DNA of 6,690 nucleotides, from NCBI GenBank assembly GCA_900769385.1, contig CAAGGO010000236.1:1-6690 (forward strand), written 5' to 3'. Shown one piece after another: positions 1 to 4,926 of the stretch. Within the stretch, counting starts at the first letter, position 1, and each line of letters starts with the position of its first letter. Made by a program: the position numbers and the translations under genes. This DNA comes from Rikenellaceae bacterium (GTDB lineage Bacteria; Bacteroidota; Bacteroidia; Bacteroidales; UBA932). The notes below the pieces were generated by a model, which did not search any database, had not been told where the DNA came from, and worked only from the letters and a program-made list of their open reading frames with translations.

Positions 1-1381
1 GAATAATACTCTTAGTATCATTTATTGCCACGTGTAATGGCATACTGTAATATTGGTGGTTCCTTCTCAGGTATTCTATTAGAATGTCCTTACATCGGCC
101 TGTAATAGCACTTTCATCAATGAGTTCTACTATATTATTCTTAATGTAGGCAAATGTATATCCGCATTTATGTGCTGTTGAACCAATTCTATATATTCCA
201 CAAGCGGATAAAAAAATCTTAATTACAACGCTGTTTATCTTGTATAGAGGGTTCCCTTTCTTGTCCTGGCCGATAGTCCAGAATTTCATTGAGTGTGCTG
301 TTTTTACCAGGCCAGCAAATATCTTGTGCGGATTGGCTTCCTCTGAAGTTCTATACTTCATCATCATATCCTTAACATCCTTACAATACTTACCAGGTTT
401 CCCAGTGGGTATTTTGGTAAGGTCGTCTGGTAATAGCAGTATTTTCAGATCAAGATCTTTCATACAGAGTTTATATGTATTTCGTAGGCCTGTTTCATCC
501 ATATCATAGCATACATATACCTCTTTAGCCAGACGTTTGATTATATATAGGTCTGAGCTTTTTAGTTCTGCAGTCTCACTGTTAAGCCAGCATACGTGAT
601 AACCAGCTGCACGTACATTTAATGCGTCTGAACCGCCAGAACACAGGATTACTTCTGCCATCCTTTCATCTTCGCCATCTCCAGTTTCCGGGAACTTGCT
701 CTTTGTTTTGGCATCTATGAACATCCTGAGGAACTTCTCGTCACCAAAGATGAAATCATCCGGCTTCTGGCCGTAGCTCATAAAACGGAGTTTGCCTACA
801 GGCTGGTAGATCTTGCCCCAGGTACCATAATCATACGCATAAATGGGATACTCTTCAGTAGGGGAAATCTTGTATGATTTTCCCTTGTCATTTTTACGGG
901 TGATATAGTATTCCACCGGTTTGAGCTGGAGAGCATCGCAGTGCTGTTGTTGGATCTTCCATCCAAGGTAGGCAAGTTCTGATGCCATGAATATCCCATC
1001 TTCCCTGTATTTGATTTTAATTTCATCCACTCCTGGAACCTCTTCCATCTTCGGCTTGGGTTCCACTTTGTATCCTGTACCTGCATTCACCAGGTGAGGA
1101 GCATATTTGTGTGCAATATGTTCCAATGCCTGTGGGAATGTCAGCCGTTCTTTCTCCATCACCAATGTGATTGCAGTGTATGCTGTGGTATCAGAACCTC
1201 CTTTATCCTGGACAAACCAGATACCGTCTTTATTGAAGACTACTGCAGAAGCATTCCGGTCATCGGAACGTATCTTAAAGTTCCTGCGGCCAGAAAAACC
1301 CACAGATGCCTGTGGGTAGTATTCCAATATCACATTCTTGCCTCCATCGGTGGCAGCCAAAACATCTTCTTTCTTTATCAT
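1..1381 (-). CDS. Toprim-domain DNA primase (primase/helicase-like), 3' end outside window
   Basis: The frame is open from ATG at 1381 to the window edge (460 codons) and was read by direct translation. The N-terminus (residues about 15-95) follows the layout of a CHC2 zinc-ribbon primase domain, including the closing segment LTFPQALEHIA, but the zinc-binding cysteines are absent. A Toprim domain follows: VILCSGGSDALN at about 244-255, then YVCYDMDETG, whose D293 and D295 form the metal-binding DxD. The usual Toprim glutamate is serine (S248). Residues about 370-460 resemble the linker before a D5/SF3-type helicase, which would lie beyond the window. The likely role is priming or helicase work in replication of the element. 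The start follows seven bases after a T7 run of a terminator-like stem-loop, with only a weak GAAAG as ribosome site. The Toprim identification is firm; actual primase activity is uncertain because of the missing residues. Confidence 0.85.
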   Translation of the reverse strand, partial: MIKKEDVLAATDGGKNVILEYYPQASVGFSGRRNFKIRSDDRNASAVVFNKDGIWFVQDKGGSDTTAYTAITLVMEKERLTFPQALEHIAHKYAPHLVNAGTGYKVEPKPKMEEVPGVDEIKIKYREDGIFMASELAYLGWKIQQQHCDALQLKPVEYYITRKNDKGKSYKISPTEEYPIYAYDYGTWGKIYQPVGKLRFMSYGQKPDDFIFGDEKFLRMFIDAKTKSKFPETGDGEDERMAEVILCSGGSDALNVRAAGYHVCWLNSETAELKSSDLYIIKRLAKEVYVCYDMDETGLRNTYKLCMKDLDLKILLLPDDLTKIPTGKPGKYCKDVKDMMMKYRTSEEANPHKIFAGLVKTAHSMKFWTIGQDKKGNPLYKINSVVIKIFLSACGIYRIGSTAHKCGYTFAYIKNNIVELIDESAITGRCKDILIEYLRRNHQYYSMPLHVAINDTKSII

Positions 1382-1388
1382 AACTTTC

Positions 1389-1473
1389 AAAAAAAGCAGG
1401 AGGGGCACAGGTCTTATGCTTGTCCAGAGCCTTTATTGCTTATGTCAGAAATCAATAAATTGTTCCCTCCTGC
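1389..1473 (-). terminator. Intrinsic-terminator-like stem-loop upstream of the primase
   Basis: On the minus strand GCAGGAGGG (1473-1465) pairs perfectly with CCCTCCTGC (1404-1396), followed at once by seven T (1395-1389). The 60-base loop is unusually long and can hold its own hairpin TTATTG/CAATAA plus a GGC/GCC pairing, giving a possible three-way junction. The T run ends 7 bases before the primase ATG, so it either ends the upstream operon or acts as an attenuator for the primase. Function is inferred from sequence only. Confidence 0.55.
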
Positions 1474-1507
1474 ATGCTTTATGATAATGGTGAAGTGTAT
1501 GTAAATA

Positions 1508-1515
1508 CCCCCCCC
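1508..1515 (-). repeat. G8 homopolymer run (minus strand) after an ATG
   Basis: Eight C on the plus strand, read as ATG plus seven further G on the minus strand, lie in the 146-base gap between the primase and the 69-residue ORF. As written the frame from this ATG gives a 12-residue peptide. With one extra G it would read 34 codons, ending in KGSGQA across the terminator-like stem. There is no strong evidence that it is translated. Apart from this run and the stem-loop, nothing else is seen in the gap. Confidence 0.6.
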
Positions 1516-1527
1516 ATTGATAATCAG

Positions 1528-1737
1528 TTACTTATCATCTTTTATAGGGAATGCAAAAGACCCTTCAATTGCTACAAAGTCTGAAAGTTCGTACTCTTCC
1601 AGGATTCTTTTGCCGAACATATCCCTTTCTTCGGAGTCCAGGTCTATCCCTTTTACCTGGGCTGTTGGGCCATCTGCATCAGGAACTCCCATCCGGAGAA
1701 CCTGTACCCTATGGCCAAGTTTTGTTATCATTATCAT
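1528..1737 (-). CDS. Small hypothetical protein (69 aa)
   Basis: I do not recognise this gene. The product is a soluble, acidic, single-domain-sized protein with no membrane segment. It starts with a basic and hydrophobic stretch (TKLGHRVQVLRMG) and continues as a charged region with KGIDLDSEERD and an EEYELSDFVAIEG segment that looks like a helix followed by a strand. It overlaps the end of the upstream 60-residue gene by 29 bases in another frame. Longer overlaps are less usual than the ATGA junctions elsewhere here, so the true start may be internal (M16 in VLRMGVP). It lies last among the small early genes before the terminator-like element. The amino-acid composition and operon position support a real gene; function is unknown. 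Confidence 0.55.
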   Translation of the reverse strand: MIMITKLGHRVQVLRMGVPDADGPTAQVKGIDLDSEERDMFGKRILEEYELSDFVAIEGSFAFPIKDDK

Positions 1738-1891
1738 GGGCTGTAATAATTCTTGTTATATCTGTGTGAATCCTTTTGGCTCTTGTCATTTCCCCAACTG
1801 TGACATCCATTTTCCCCTCCAATATCATTTTAAGAGCCTTGGCAATAACACGGGCATCTTCAATGCTTATCGTTATTATTCCTTGCTTCAT
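1709..1891 (-). CDS. Small hypothetical protein (60 aa)
   Basis: An unrecognised small protein. Its start overlaps the stop of the upstream gene in an ATGA arrangement (1888-1891), which supports both the start and translational coupling. The sequence begins with ITISIEDARVIAKALKMILEGK, which reads as a short strand followed by an amphipathic helix. A basic stretch TRAKRIHTDITRI follows, then a polar tail. There are no cysteines, signal peptide or membrane segment. It could be a small DNA- or protein-binding accessory factor of the early operon, but that is only a guess from charge and location. Confidence rests on the coupling and plausible composition. Confidence 0.6.
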   Translation of the reverse strand: MKQGIITISIEDARVIAKALKMILEGKMDVTVGEMTRAKRIHTDITRIITAHDNDNKTWP

Positions 1892-2088
1892 ATTTTCTTC
1901 CTTAGTGCTGAAATATCTTTTGCTATATCAATCATTTCAAGTATTTTAGGATCCTCCATTAAACTACTCAATGCTATTATAAGCATATTCTTACTACCTG
2001 CTTTACTATAAAATGTCTCTCCTGACTCTTTATTTAATGCGATGACAATGAATGAATTATCCCCCCCCCATTTCGTTTTTTCTTTCAT
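1888..2088 (-). CDS. Small hypothetical protein, downstream part of a gene split at a G9 run
   Basis: As written this frame opens at an ATG at 2088 and gives 66 residues: MKEKTKWGG, then DNSFIVIALNKESGETFYS and a helical C-terminus ending DISALRKKI. The first seven codons lie before a run of nine G (2069-2061). The same bases also sit in a second frame that starts at 2155 and stops just after the run. With eight G instead of nine, the two join into one 88-residue protein spanning 2155-1888. The 88-residue form seems the ancestral or ON form, because its 2155 start gives the short overlap with the upstream gene seen at other junctions here. The internal ATG lies inside a perfect inverted repeat. 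Function is unknown; the FIVIALN..SGETFYS segment resembles a short beta-hairpin. Confidence 0.6.
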   Translation of the reverse strand: MKEKTKWGGDNSFIVIALNKESGETFYSKAGSKNMLIIALSSLMEDPKILEMIDIAKDISALRKKI

Positions 2089-2093
2089 TCATT
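2047..2093 (-). repeat. Perfect 10-bp inverted repeat enclosing the G9 run
   Basis: AATGAATGAA (plus 2047-2056) and TTCATTCATT (plus 2084-2093) are exact reverse complements with a 27-base spacer that contains the nine-G (minus) run at 2061-2069. In the mRNA the 5' arm contains the internal start codon at 2088, so folding would hide that start while presenting the G run in the loop. Confidence 0.65.
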
Positions 2094-2155
2094 CTGCCTG
2101 TAAAATCTCTCATTTCCTGGATGAATTGTGTCTTTGGTTCAATGTTCTCTTTCAT
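2057..2155 (-). CDS. Short ORF, upstream part of the G9-split gene (32 aa as written)
   Basis: The ORF begins at ATG 2155, overlapping the 3' end of the 129-residue gene by 17 bases, and is preceded by an A-rich stretch typical of this cluster's weak ribosome sites. It encodes MKENIEPKTQFIQEMRDFTG, then RMNERKNEM and three glycines from the G run, and stops at TAA immediately afterwards. The predominantly helical, charged N-terminal segment followed by the downstream frame makes a coherent small protein if one G is lost. It may be a frameshifted gene, a phase-variable gene, a transcriptional-slippage gene or a sequencing error; the window cannot separate these. Confidence 0.5.
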   Translation of the reverse strand: MKENIEPKTQFIQEMRDFTGRMNERKNEMGGG

Positions 2156-2528
2156 AATTATTTCTTTTTTGGTTAGTATTAGTGTGAATTTTTATTCTTG
2201 CTTTCGCCTGTTCAAGTGTGATACCTGGAAGGTCCTGCAGCATCTTGATGAATTTGTCACGGCCCATTTTCTTGTAAACGGTAATCCAGTCAGCTTGTAT
2301 CAGATCTGCTGGTTTCCCCGGTTCAATGGCCATTCTGCCTTCACCAACATAATGTTTGCTATCTGGATCACTCAGCTCATCCAGTGTAATTCCATTCTCA
2401 TTTACAATCTTGTAATCTTTGCTACCTATCATCAGACCTCCATAAAATCTTGCTACAGAAAAATGGCAATTGCGCCAGTATTCTTCCACCATCATAACTG
2501 GCTGAAACTTGTTAGTATTTCTTTCCAT
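2139..2528 (-). CDS. Hypothetical early phage protein (129 aa)
   Basis: I do not recognise a named family. The product is soluble, with an N-terminal segment containing VEEYWRNCHFSVARFYGG (about 14-31) and a central acidic section ELSDPDSKHYVGEGRMA (about 51-67). A C-terminal helical section follows (DWITVYKKMGRDKFIKMLQ, about 80-98), with PGITLEQAKARIK (about 101-113) looking like one more helix. The tail KRNNYEREH is polar and lies over the start of the next gene. The chosen start overlaps the upstream MazG-like gene by 17 bases; M12 or M13 are alternatives that would remove the overlap. Its position between a MazG-like enzyme and small unknowns suggests an accessory early function, not assignable from sequence. 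Confidence 0.7.
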   Translation of the reverse strand: MERNTNKFQPVMMVEEYWRNCHFSVARFYGGLMIGSKDYKIVNENGITLDELSDPDSKHYVGEGRMAIEPGKPADLIQADWITVYKKMGRDKFIKMLQDLPGITLEQAKARIKIHTNTNQKRNNYEREH

Positions 2529-3021
2529 GTTTGTATCCTCTTAATTCGTTATAATTCATTTTCTCGATTATAAACCAAAGTATGTTTATCCCAATTATCT
2601 CGCACAAGCTGTATATACGTCCAAGTGCATATGTTAAAGAACCACTTTGAACAAGTGTTTTCATTATGTCATATACATGTTCCGGTAGATTCTGGCCTTC
2701 TTTTAATTTTACCTTATAGAAAACGGCTTTTTCACCTTTTGCTTCAGCATAAGTAAAAATGCGAATACATGTATCTGCCAGTTCATCCTCCAATGTGCCC
2801 GATATATATTTATCATATCTTGTCTTTAGTGGCACTCCGTTTGACATGTCTTGTTTATATGCGAGTATGTCAGCTCTCCGTCTATTTCTGTCTGCATCTA
2901 TAGCTTCAAAGAGCTCTGATACAATCATTGTTATCCAGAATTTGTTGCTATGCTCTTCATCCATGAACCCATTTTTTGCAGCTATTCGCAGTGCTTTTTC
3001 TCGGTATGATTCTCCATTCAT
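2512..3021 (-). CDS. MazG-like nucleotide pyrophosphohydrolase
   Basis: The product has the all-alpha NTP pyrophosphohydrolase (MazG-like) signature. The first metal-binding pair is in SELFEAIDADR (E36xxE39), and the second is in LEDELADTCIRIF (E80xxD83). The helix between them is charged (RNRRRADILAY). The C-terminus (WFIIEKMNYNELRGYKHGKKY region, about 149-169) has the NxLRxYKHGK-type ending common in phage and Bacteroidetes MazG-like proteins. Family members hydrolyse (d)NTPs to monophosphate and pyrophosphate in the cytoplasm. In phages they may alter nucleotide pools or counter (p)ppGpp and other host signals; substrate here is unknown. The start overlaps the stop of the upstream 306-residue gene as ATGA (3018-3021), which implies coupling. 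At 169 residues it is a normal single-domain size, with an insertion between the two motifs. Confidence 0.85.
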   Translation of the reverse strand: MNGESYREKALRIAAKNGFMDEEHSNKFWITMIVSELFEAIDADRNRRRADILAYKQDMSNGVPLKTRYDKYISGTLEDELADTCIRIFTYAEAKGEKAVFYKVKLKEGQNLPEHVYDIMKTLVQSGSLTYALGRIYSLCEIIGINILWFIIEKMNYNELRGYKHGKKY

Positions 3022-3938
3022 AGCGTCATTCCTCCTATATATTTTTCCAATGTTCCCACTACAGTGAGTATTGGTATTGTGTTTTCAATCTTTACCCCAT
3101 CCATAACTGTTTCCATGCAGTTGTTCAGCTCCTTCATGTATTTGAAGCTTTCGTGCTGTGAGCCTTGGCCAAGCCTCTGCCGGATGATTTCAACGTTCCT
3201 TTGGTCCAGTCGTCTCTGGCACTTGTAGCAGAGGATTGCCAAATATGCGTATGCTTTCACTTCATCCAGCTCAATGCCTACGTGCTGCCGGTTAATTTCA
3301 TTTTTTACAGTGGTGAAGAAGATGAAGAAACTTTGCCTGTGCTGCTCAATAACATTCATAACCTTCTCCCTTGCATAATCAATTATGTTTTGAGTCATTG
3401 ATTTGCGCAGTTCACAGTTAAATTCCACCCGGAATGATCTTATCAGCCTTGAAACCTTCTTCAATTTTTCAATCTTCATTTGCCTGCCCAGCTCCATTGC
3501 CTGTTCTGCATAATGCCAGGCAAGTTCTGCATACATATAAGGGTGGTAGGCCATCTGTATCCGTTCCTGTTCTGTGAACTGTGCTTTCAGGAACTCTTCT
3601 TCCTTCTCTTCCTGTTTCTTCTGGAATTCTTCTTTGAACTGTGTGAACTTGGCCTGCATTTCCTTCTTGTCTTTGCGCTTCCATTCAAACCTCTCTTCAT
3701 TGATCCTTACCATATCTTTGGGGTCAATGTTCTCTTTAGGTCTTACAAGAACCTCTCTGGCCATCTTCCCGAACTCGGCCACTTTCAATACAGTTGCGCC
3801 GCTTTTGATTTTATCGGAAGCAAGAACCAGGTAATATGTGCCCACTTTTACACGTGGCTGCACCTTATCTGAACACAGACGTTTGGTGATTTGAATGAGG
3901 TCACCCATTTTATAAGGAGCCGGTTGTTTCTTTTTCAT
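3018..3938 (-). CDS. Coiled-coil hypothetical protein (306 aa)
   Basis: No named family recognised. Residues about 11-80 read as a small beta-rich domain (MGDLIQITKRL, VKVGTYYLVLASD, VLVRPKENIDPKDMVRI) that may be an SH3-like barrel. Residues about 84-125 are very rich in K, E and Q (EEFQKKQEEKEEEFLKAQF) and should form a coiled coil or long helix. The remainder to 306 is mostly helical with aromatic patches (YHPYMYAELAWHYAEQAMEL at 131-150) and a C-terminal half rich in basic residues. There are no obvious catalytic motifs, signal peptide or membrane helix; the FFIFFTT stretch near 204-210 is too short to span a membrane. It overlaps both neighbours by ATGA, so it is expressed with the LuxR-type regulator and the MazG-like enzyme. 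M11 is an alternative start, but the ATGA junction favours 3938. Confidence 0.8.
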   Translation of the reverse strand: MKKKQPAPYKMGDLIQITKRLCSDKVQPRVKVGTYYLVLASDKIKSGATVLKVAEFGKMAREVLVRPKENIDPKDMVRINEERFEWKRKDKKEMQAKFTQFKEEFQKKQEEKEEEFLKAQFTEQERIQMAYHPYMYAELAWHYAEQAMELGRQMKIEKLKKVSRLIRSFRVEFNCELRKSMTQNIIDYAREKVMNVIEQHRQSFFIFFTTVKNEINRQHVGIELDEVKAYAYLAILCYKCQRRLDQRNVEIIRQRLGQGSQHESFKYMKELNNCMETVMDGVKIENTIPILTVVGTLEKYIGGMTL

Positions 3939-4504
3939 ACGCCGGCCTCCTGAAGTCTGGTGAGAAGATATGCCCTTGTCACATTCTTGCCGGTGATTGC
4001 ACGAACCTTGGCAACAGCATTGGTGAAGTGAGTTATGACTGTCGTAGCACTGATATTGAGTGCAGCAGCTATTTCTTTATCGGTGAATCCTTCACGCATA
4101 TACATCAGGCACTCCTGTTCACGTTTGGTAAACGGTGCAAGCAATTGTTTACAGAAGCATTTTGAGTACTGGCAGCTTGCACAGTGCGATGCTATTTCCA
4201 CGTTGGACCTTCCTGATGCTACATCAATATCAATATCAGCATCCACTGAACCGTACAAGCACCAGCACATGCGCTGTATTGTCTCTTCATGGCCGTATTG
4301 TGATGCCAGTAATGAGTACGCTTCGCCGTATTCCCTCAAGTTCTTGATTACTGCAAACTGGGCTGTTTTTGGAAGGGTGAAGAATGAGGTATGCATTTGC
4401 CCCTGGAAAATGAAATTTACCCTGTTCTTTGCTGAGGCCACTATCTCCAGGCCTGTGCTCTCTTGCTGAAGTACTGATGCAAGAGCTGACTGTATAGTTT
4501 TCAT
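3935..4504 (-). CDS. LuxR-type HTH transcriptional regulator with cysteine cluster
   Basis: Residues about 124-186 form a LuxR/GerE-type winged HTH: FTKREQECLMYMREGFTDKE, then IAAALNISATTVITHFTNAVAKV, with the recognition helix near 150-166. Just before it lies HCASCQYSKCFCKQ, giving a CxxCxxxxCxC cluster (C108, C111, C116, C118, with H107), which could bind zinc or an iron-sulfur centre. C80 and C82 (MCWCLYG) add two more cysteines. The N-terminal 100 residues are unlike known two-component receivers or autoinducer domains. It is probably a DNA-binding regulator of early or late phage genes, with activity possibly tied to metal or redox state; that last point is inference. Its ATG is preceded by a perfect tandem 12-bp repeat and a structured leader. 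Its stop overlaps the next start as ATGA. Confidence 0.85.
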   Translation of the reverse strand: MKTIQSALASVLQQESTGLEIVASAKNRVNFIFQGQMHTSFFTLPKTAQFAVIKNLREYGEAYSLLASQYGHEETIQRMCWCLYGSVDADIDIDVASGRSNVEIASHCASCQYSKCFCKQLLAPFTKREQECLMYMREGFTDKEIAAALNISATTVITHFTNAVAKVRAITGKNVTRAYLLTRLQEAGV

Positions 4505-4528
4505 AAGCTGCTGTAGAAGCTGCTGTAG
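4505..4528 (-). repeat. Perfect tandem 12-bp repeat abutting the LuxR-type start codon
   Basis: The plus-strand unit AAGCTGCTGTAG occurs twice in a row (4505-4516 and 4517-4528); on the mRNA it reads CTACAGCAGCTT twice, directly followed by ATG. There is no recognisable purine-rich ribosome site here. The units contain GCAGCTT, complementary to a segment of the leader at 4565-4572, so the two copies could be alternate pairing partners. Confidence 0.8.
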
Positions 4529-4533
4529 TTATA

Positions 4534-4588
4534 AAGGCCCGTATTATGGAGTTTCCTCCGGCTTGCAGCTTCTTCTCGCCCGGGCCTT
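4534..4588 (-). promoter_or_regulatory. Candidate structured 5' leader of the LuxR-type gene
   Basis: On the minus strand AAGGCCCG (4588-4581) pairs perfectly with CGGGCCTT (4541-4534). The enclosed segment can form GGAG-GAAA-CTCC (4559-4548), a hairpin with a GNRA tetraloop, and a GGC/GCC pairing. An 8-base loop segment GAAGCTGC (4572-4565) is exactly complementary to GCAGCTTC in the tandem repeat next to the start codon (4523-4516), so a pseudoknot or switch is possible. The stem is followed by only three T, so it is a poor terminator. Known riboswitch or ribozyme cores were not found. Together with the repeat it fills the 124-base gap between the HTH and LuxR-type genes. Confidence 0.45.
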
Positions 4589-4628
4589 GAAATGAGTATT
4601 TGGTTATTTTCTTTGCTTTTTTACCATC

Positions 4629-4778
4629 TTATTGAGCTTTTTTAAGCTCCCGTAGAATTCGCTTTCCTTTAGTTGTTCTTATTGGTTTACCATCTTCTTT
4701 TCTGTTCTTAATGTAGTAGACCATACGCCTTGAAACTTTAAGTTTTTTGGCTATGTCTGTTACTGAGCCGTAGTGCAT
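4629..4778 (-). CDS. Small HTH DNA-binding protein (49 aa), Cro-like position
   Basis: From ATG 4778 the product is a compact basic HTH protein. GSVTDIAKKLKVSRRMVYYI (about 4-23) fits helix-turn-helix spacing, with the recognition helix at SRRMVYYIKNR, followed by a basic tail rich in K and R (KGKRILRELKK). The frame is open upstream to an ATG at 4880, but that start would place the promoter and operator array inside the gene, so 4778 is preferred. It is the first gene leftward, divergent from the CI-like repressor, which is the location of a Cro-type early repressor; that role is inferred from position. It could alternatively bind the TGTTACA array to control its own operon. Confidence 0.65.
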   Translation of the reverse strand: MHYGSVTDIAKKLKVSRRMVYYIKNRKEDGKPIRTTKGKRILRELKKAQ

Positions 4779-4813
4779 TACAATATTTTTTGTATTTTCG
4801 TTGCTTAAAAAAC

Positions 4814-4845
4814 TTGTTACATTTGTTGTAACAATGTTTGTTACA
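4814..4845. promoter_or_regulatory. Operator array of three TGTTACA-type sites
   Basis: TGTTACA at 4815-4821, its reverse complement TGTAACA at 4827-4833, and TGTTACA again at 4839-4845 have centres exactly 12 bp apart. The first two, flanked by T/A, make TTGTTAC-7-GTAACAA dyad symmetry. The array lies just downstream of the likely leftward transcription start and overlaps a possible -33 element of the rightward promoter. It is a good candidate binding region for the small HTH protein or the CI-like repressor. Confidence 0.6.
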
Positions 4846-4870
4846 CTTGCAAAGTAAAGAATTACTCTTG
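4837..4870 (+). promoter_or_regulatory. Possible rightward promoter of the CI-like repressor
   Basis: TTTG (4837-4840) and TACTCTTG (4863-4870), one mismatch from TAnnTTTG, are 22 bases apart, slightly long for this promoter class. Transcription would begin near 4876, leaving about 50 bases to the repressor ATG at 4927. It overlaps the leftward promoter, so the two would compete. The assignment is tentative. Confidence 0.3.
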
Positions 4871-4880
4871 AATAATTCAA
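4850..4880 (-). promoter_or_regulatory. Likely leftward promoter of the early operon (Bacteroidetes type)
   Basis: On the minus strand TTG (4880-4878) is followed after 20 bases by TTACTTTG (4857-4850), one mismatch from the Bacteroidetes TAnnTTTG -7 element at near-ideal spacing. Transcription would start near 4840-4845, inside the TGTTACA array, leaving a leader of about 65 bases to the HTH start at 4778. The -33 element lies within the TTCAAGA palindrome, so the repressor could block it directly. Confidence 0.5.
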
Positions 4881-4914
4881 GAAAAAATCAAGAAAGTTTA
4901 TAAAAAATTCAAGA
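4866..4914. promoter_or_regulatory. Operator array of four TTCAAGA-type sites
   Basis: A 7-3-7 palindrome, TCTTGAA at 4866-4872 with TTCAAGA at 4876-4882, is followed by ATCAAGA (4887-4893) and TTCAAGA (4908-4914). Site centres are 10, 11 and 21 bp apart, i.e. on one face of the helix, which fits cooperative repressor binding. The array covers the -33 region of the leftward promoter and the start region of the rightward one, ending just before the repressor gene. It is the best candidate for CI-like autoregulation. Confidence 0.6.
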
Positions 4915-4926
4915 ATTATTATTTAT

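Noticed and set aside
240..509. Plus-strand frame of 89 codons and minus-strand frame at 796-1086
   Set aside because: Both overlap the primase frame, which carries the recognisable Toprim motifs; these are shadows in other frames.
1094..2573. Long plus-strand frames at 1094-1504, 1517-2011 and 2052-2573
   Set aside because: They are antisense to the leftward genes, have low-complexity cysteine/serine/phenylalanine-rich products typical of reverse-complement reading, and lack plausible starts and neighbours.
3480..4469. Plus-strand frames opposite the coiled-coil and LuxR-type genes (3480-3872, 3574-3834, 4035-4469)
   Set aside because: They are mirror frames of well-supported minus-strand genes; leucine/phenylalanine-rich runs come from the complementary K/E-rich codons.
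4534..4541. Leader stem as an intrinsic terminator of the small HTH gene
   Set aside because: Only three T follow the stem before mixed sequence and the loop is long, so termination would be weak; a leader structure explains it better.
4534..4588. Leader as a twister or other known ribozyme, because of GCAAGCCGG
   Set aside because: The short resemblance lacks the nested pseudoknots and flanking conserved bases of twister; hammerhead and pistol core motifs are also absent.
4779..4880. N-terminal extension of the small HTH gene to an ATG at 4880 (83 residues)
   Set aside because: It would place the promoter and TGTTACA array inside the gene and adds a hydrophobic, repeat-derived segment with no family resemblance; the HTH is complete from 4778.
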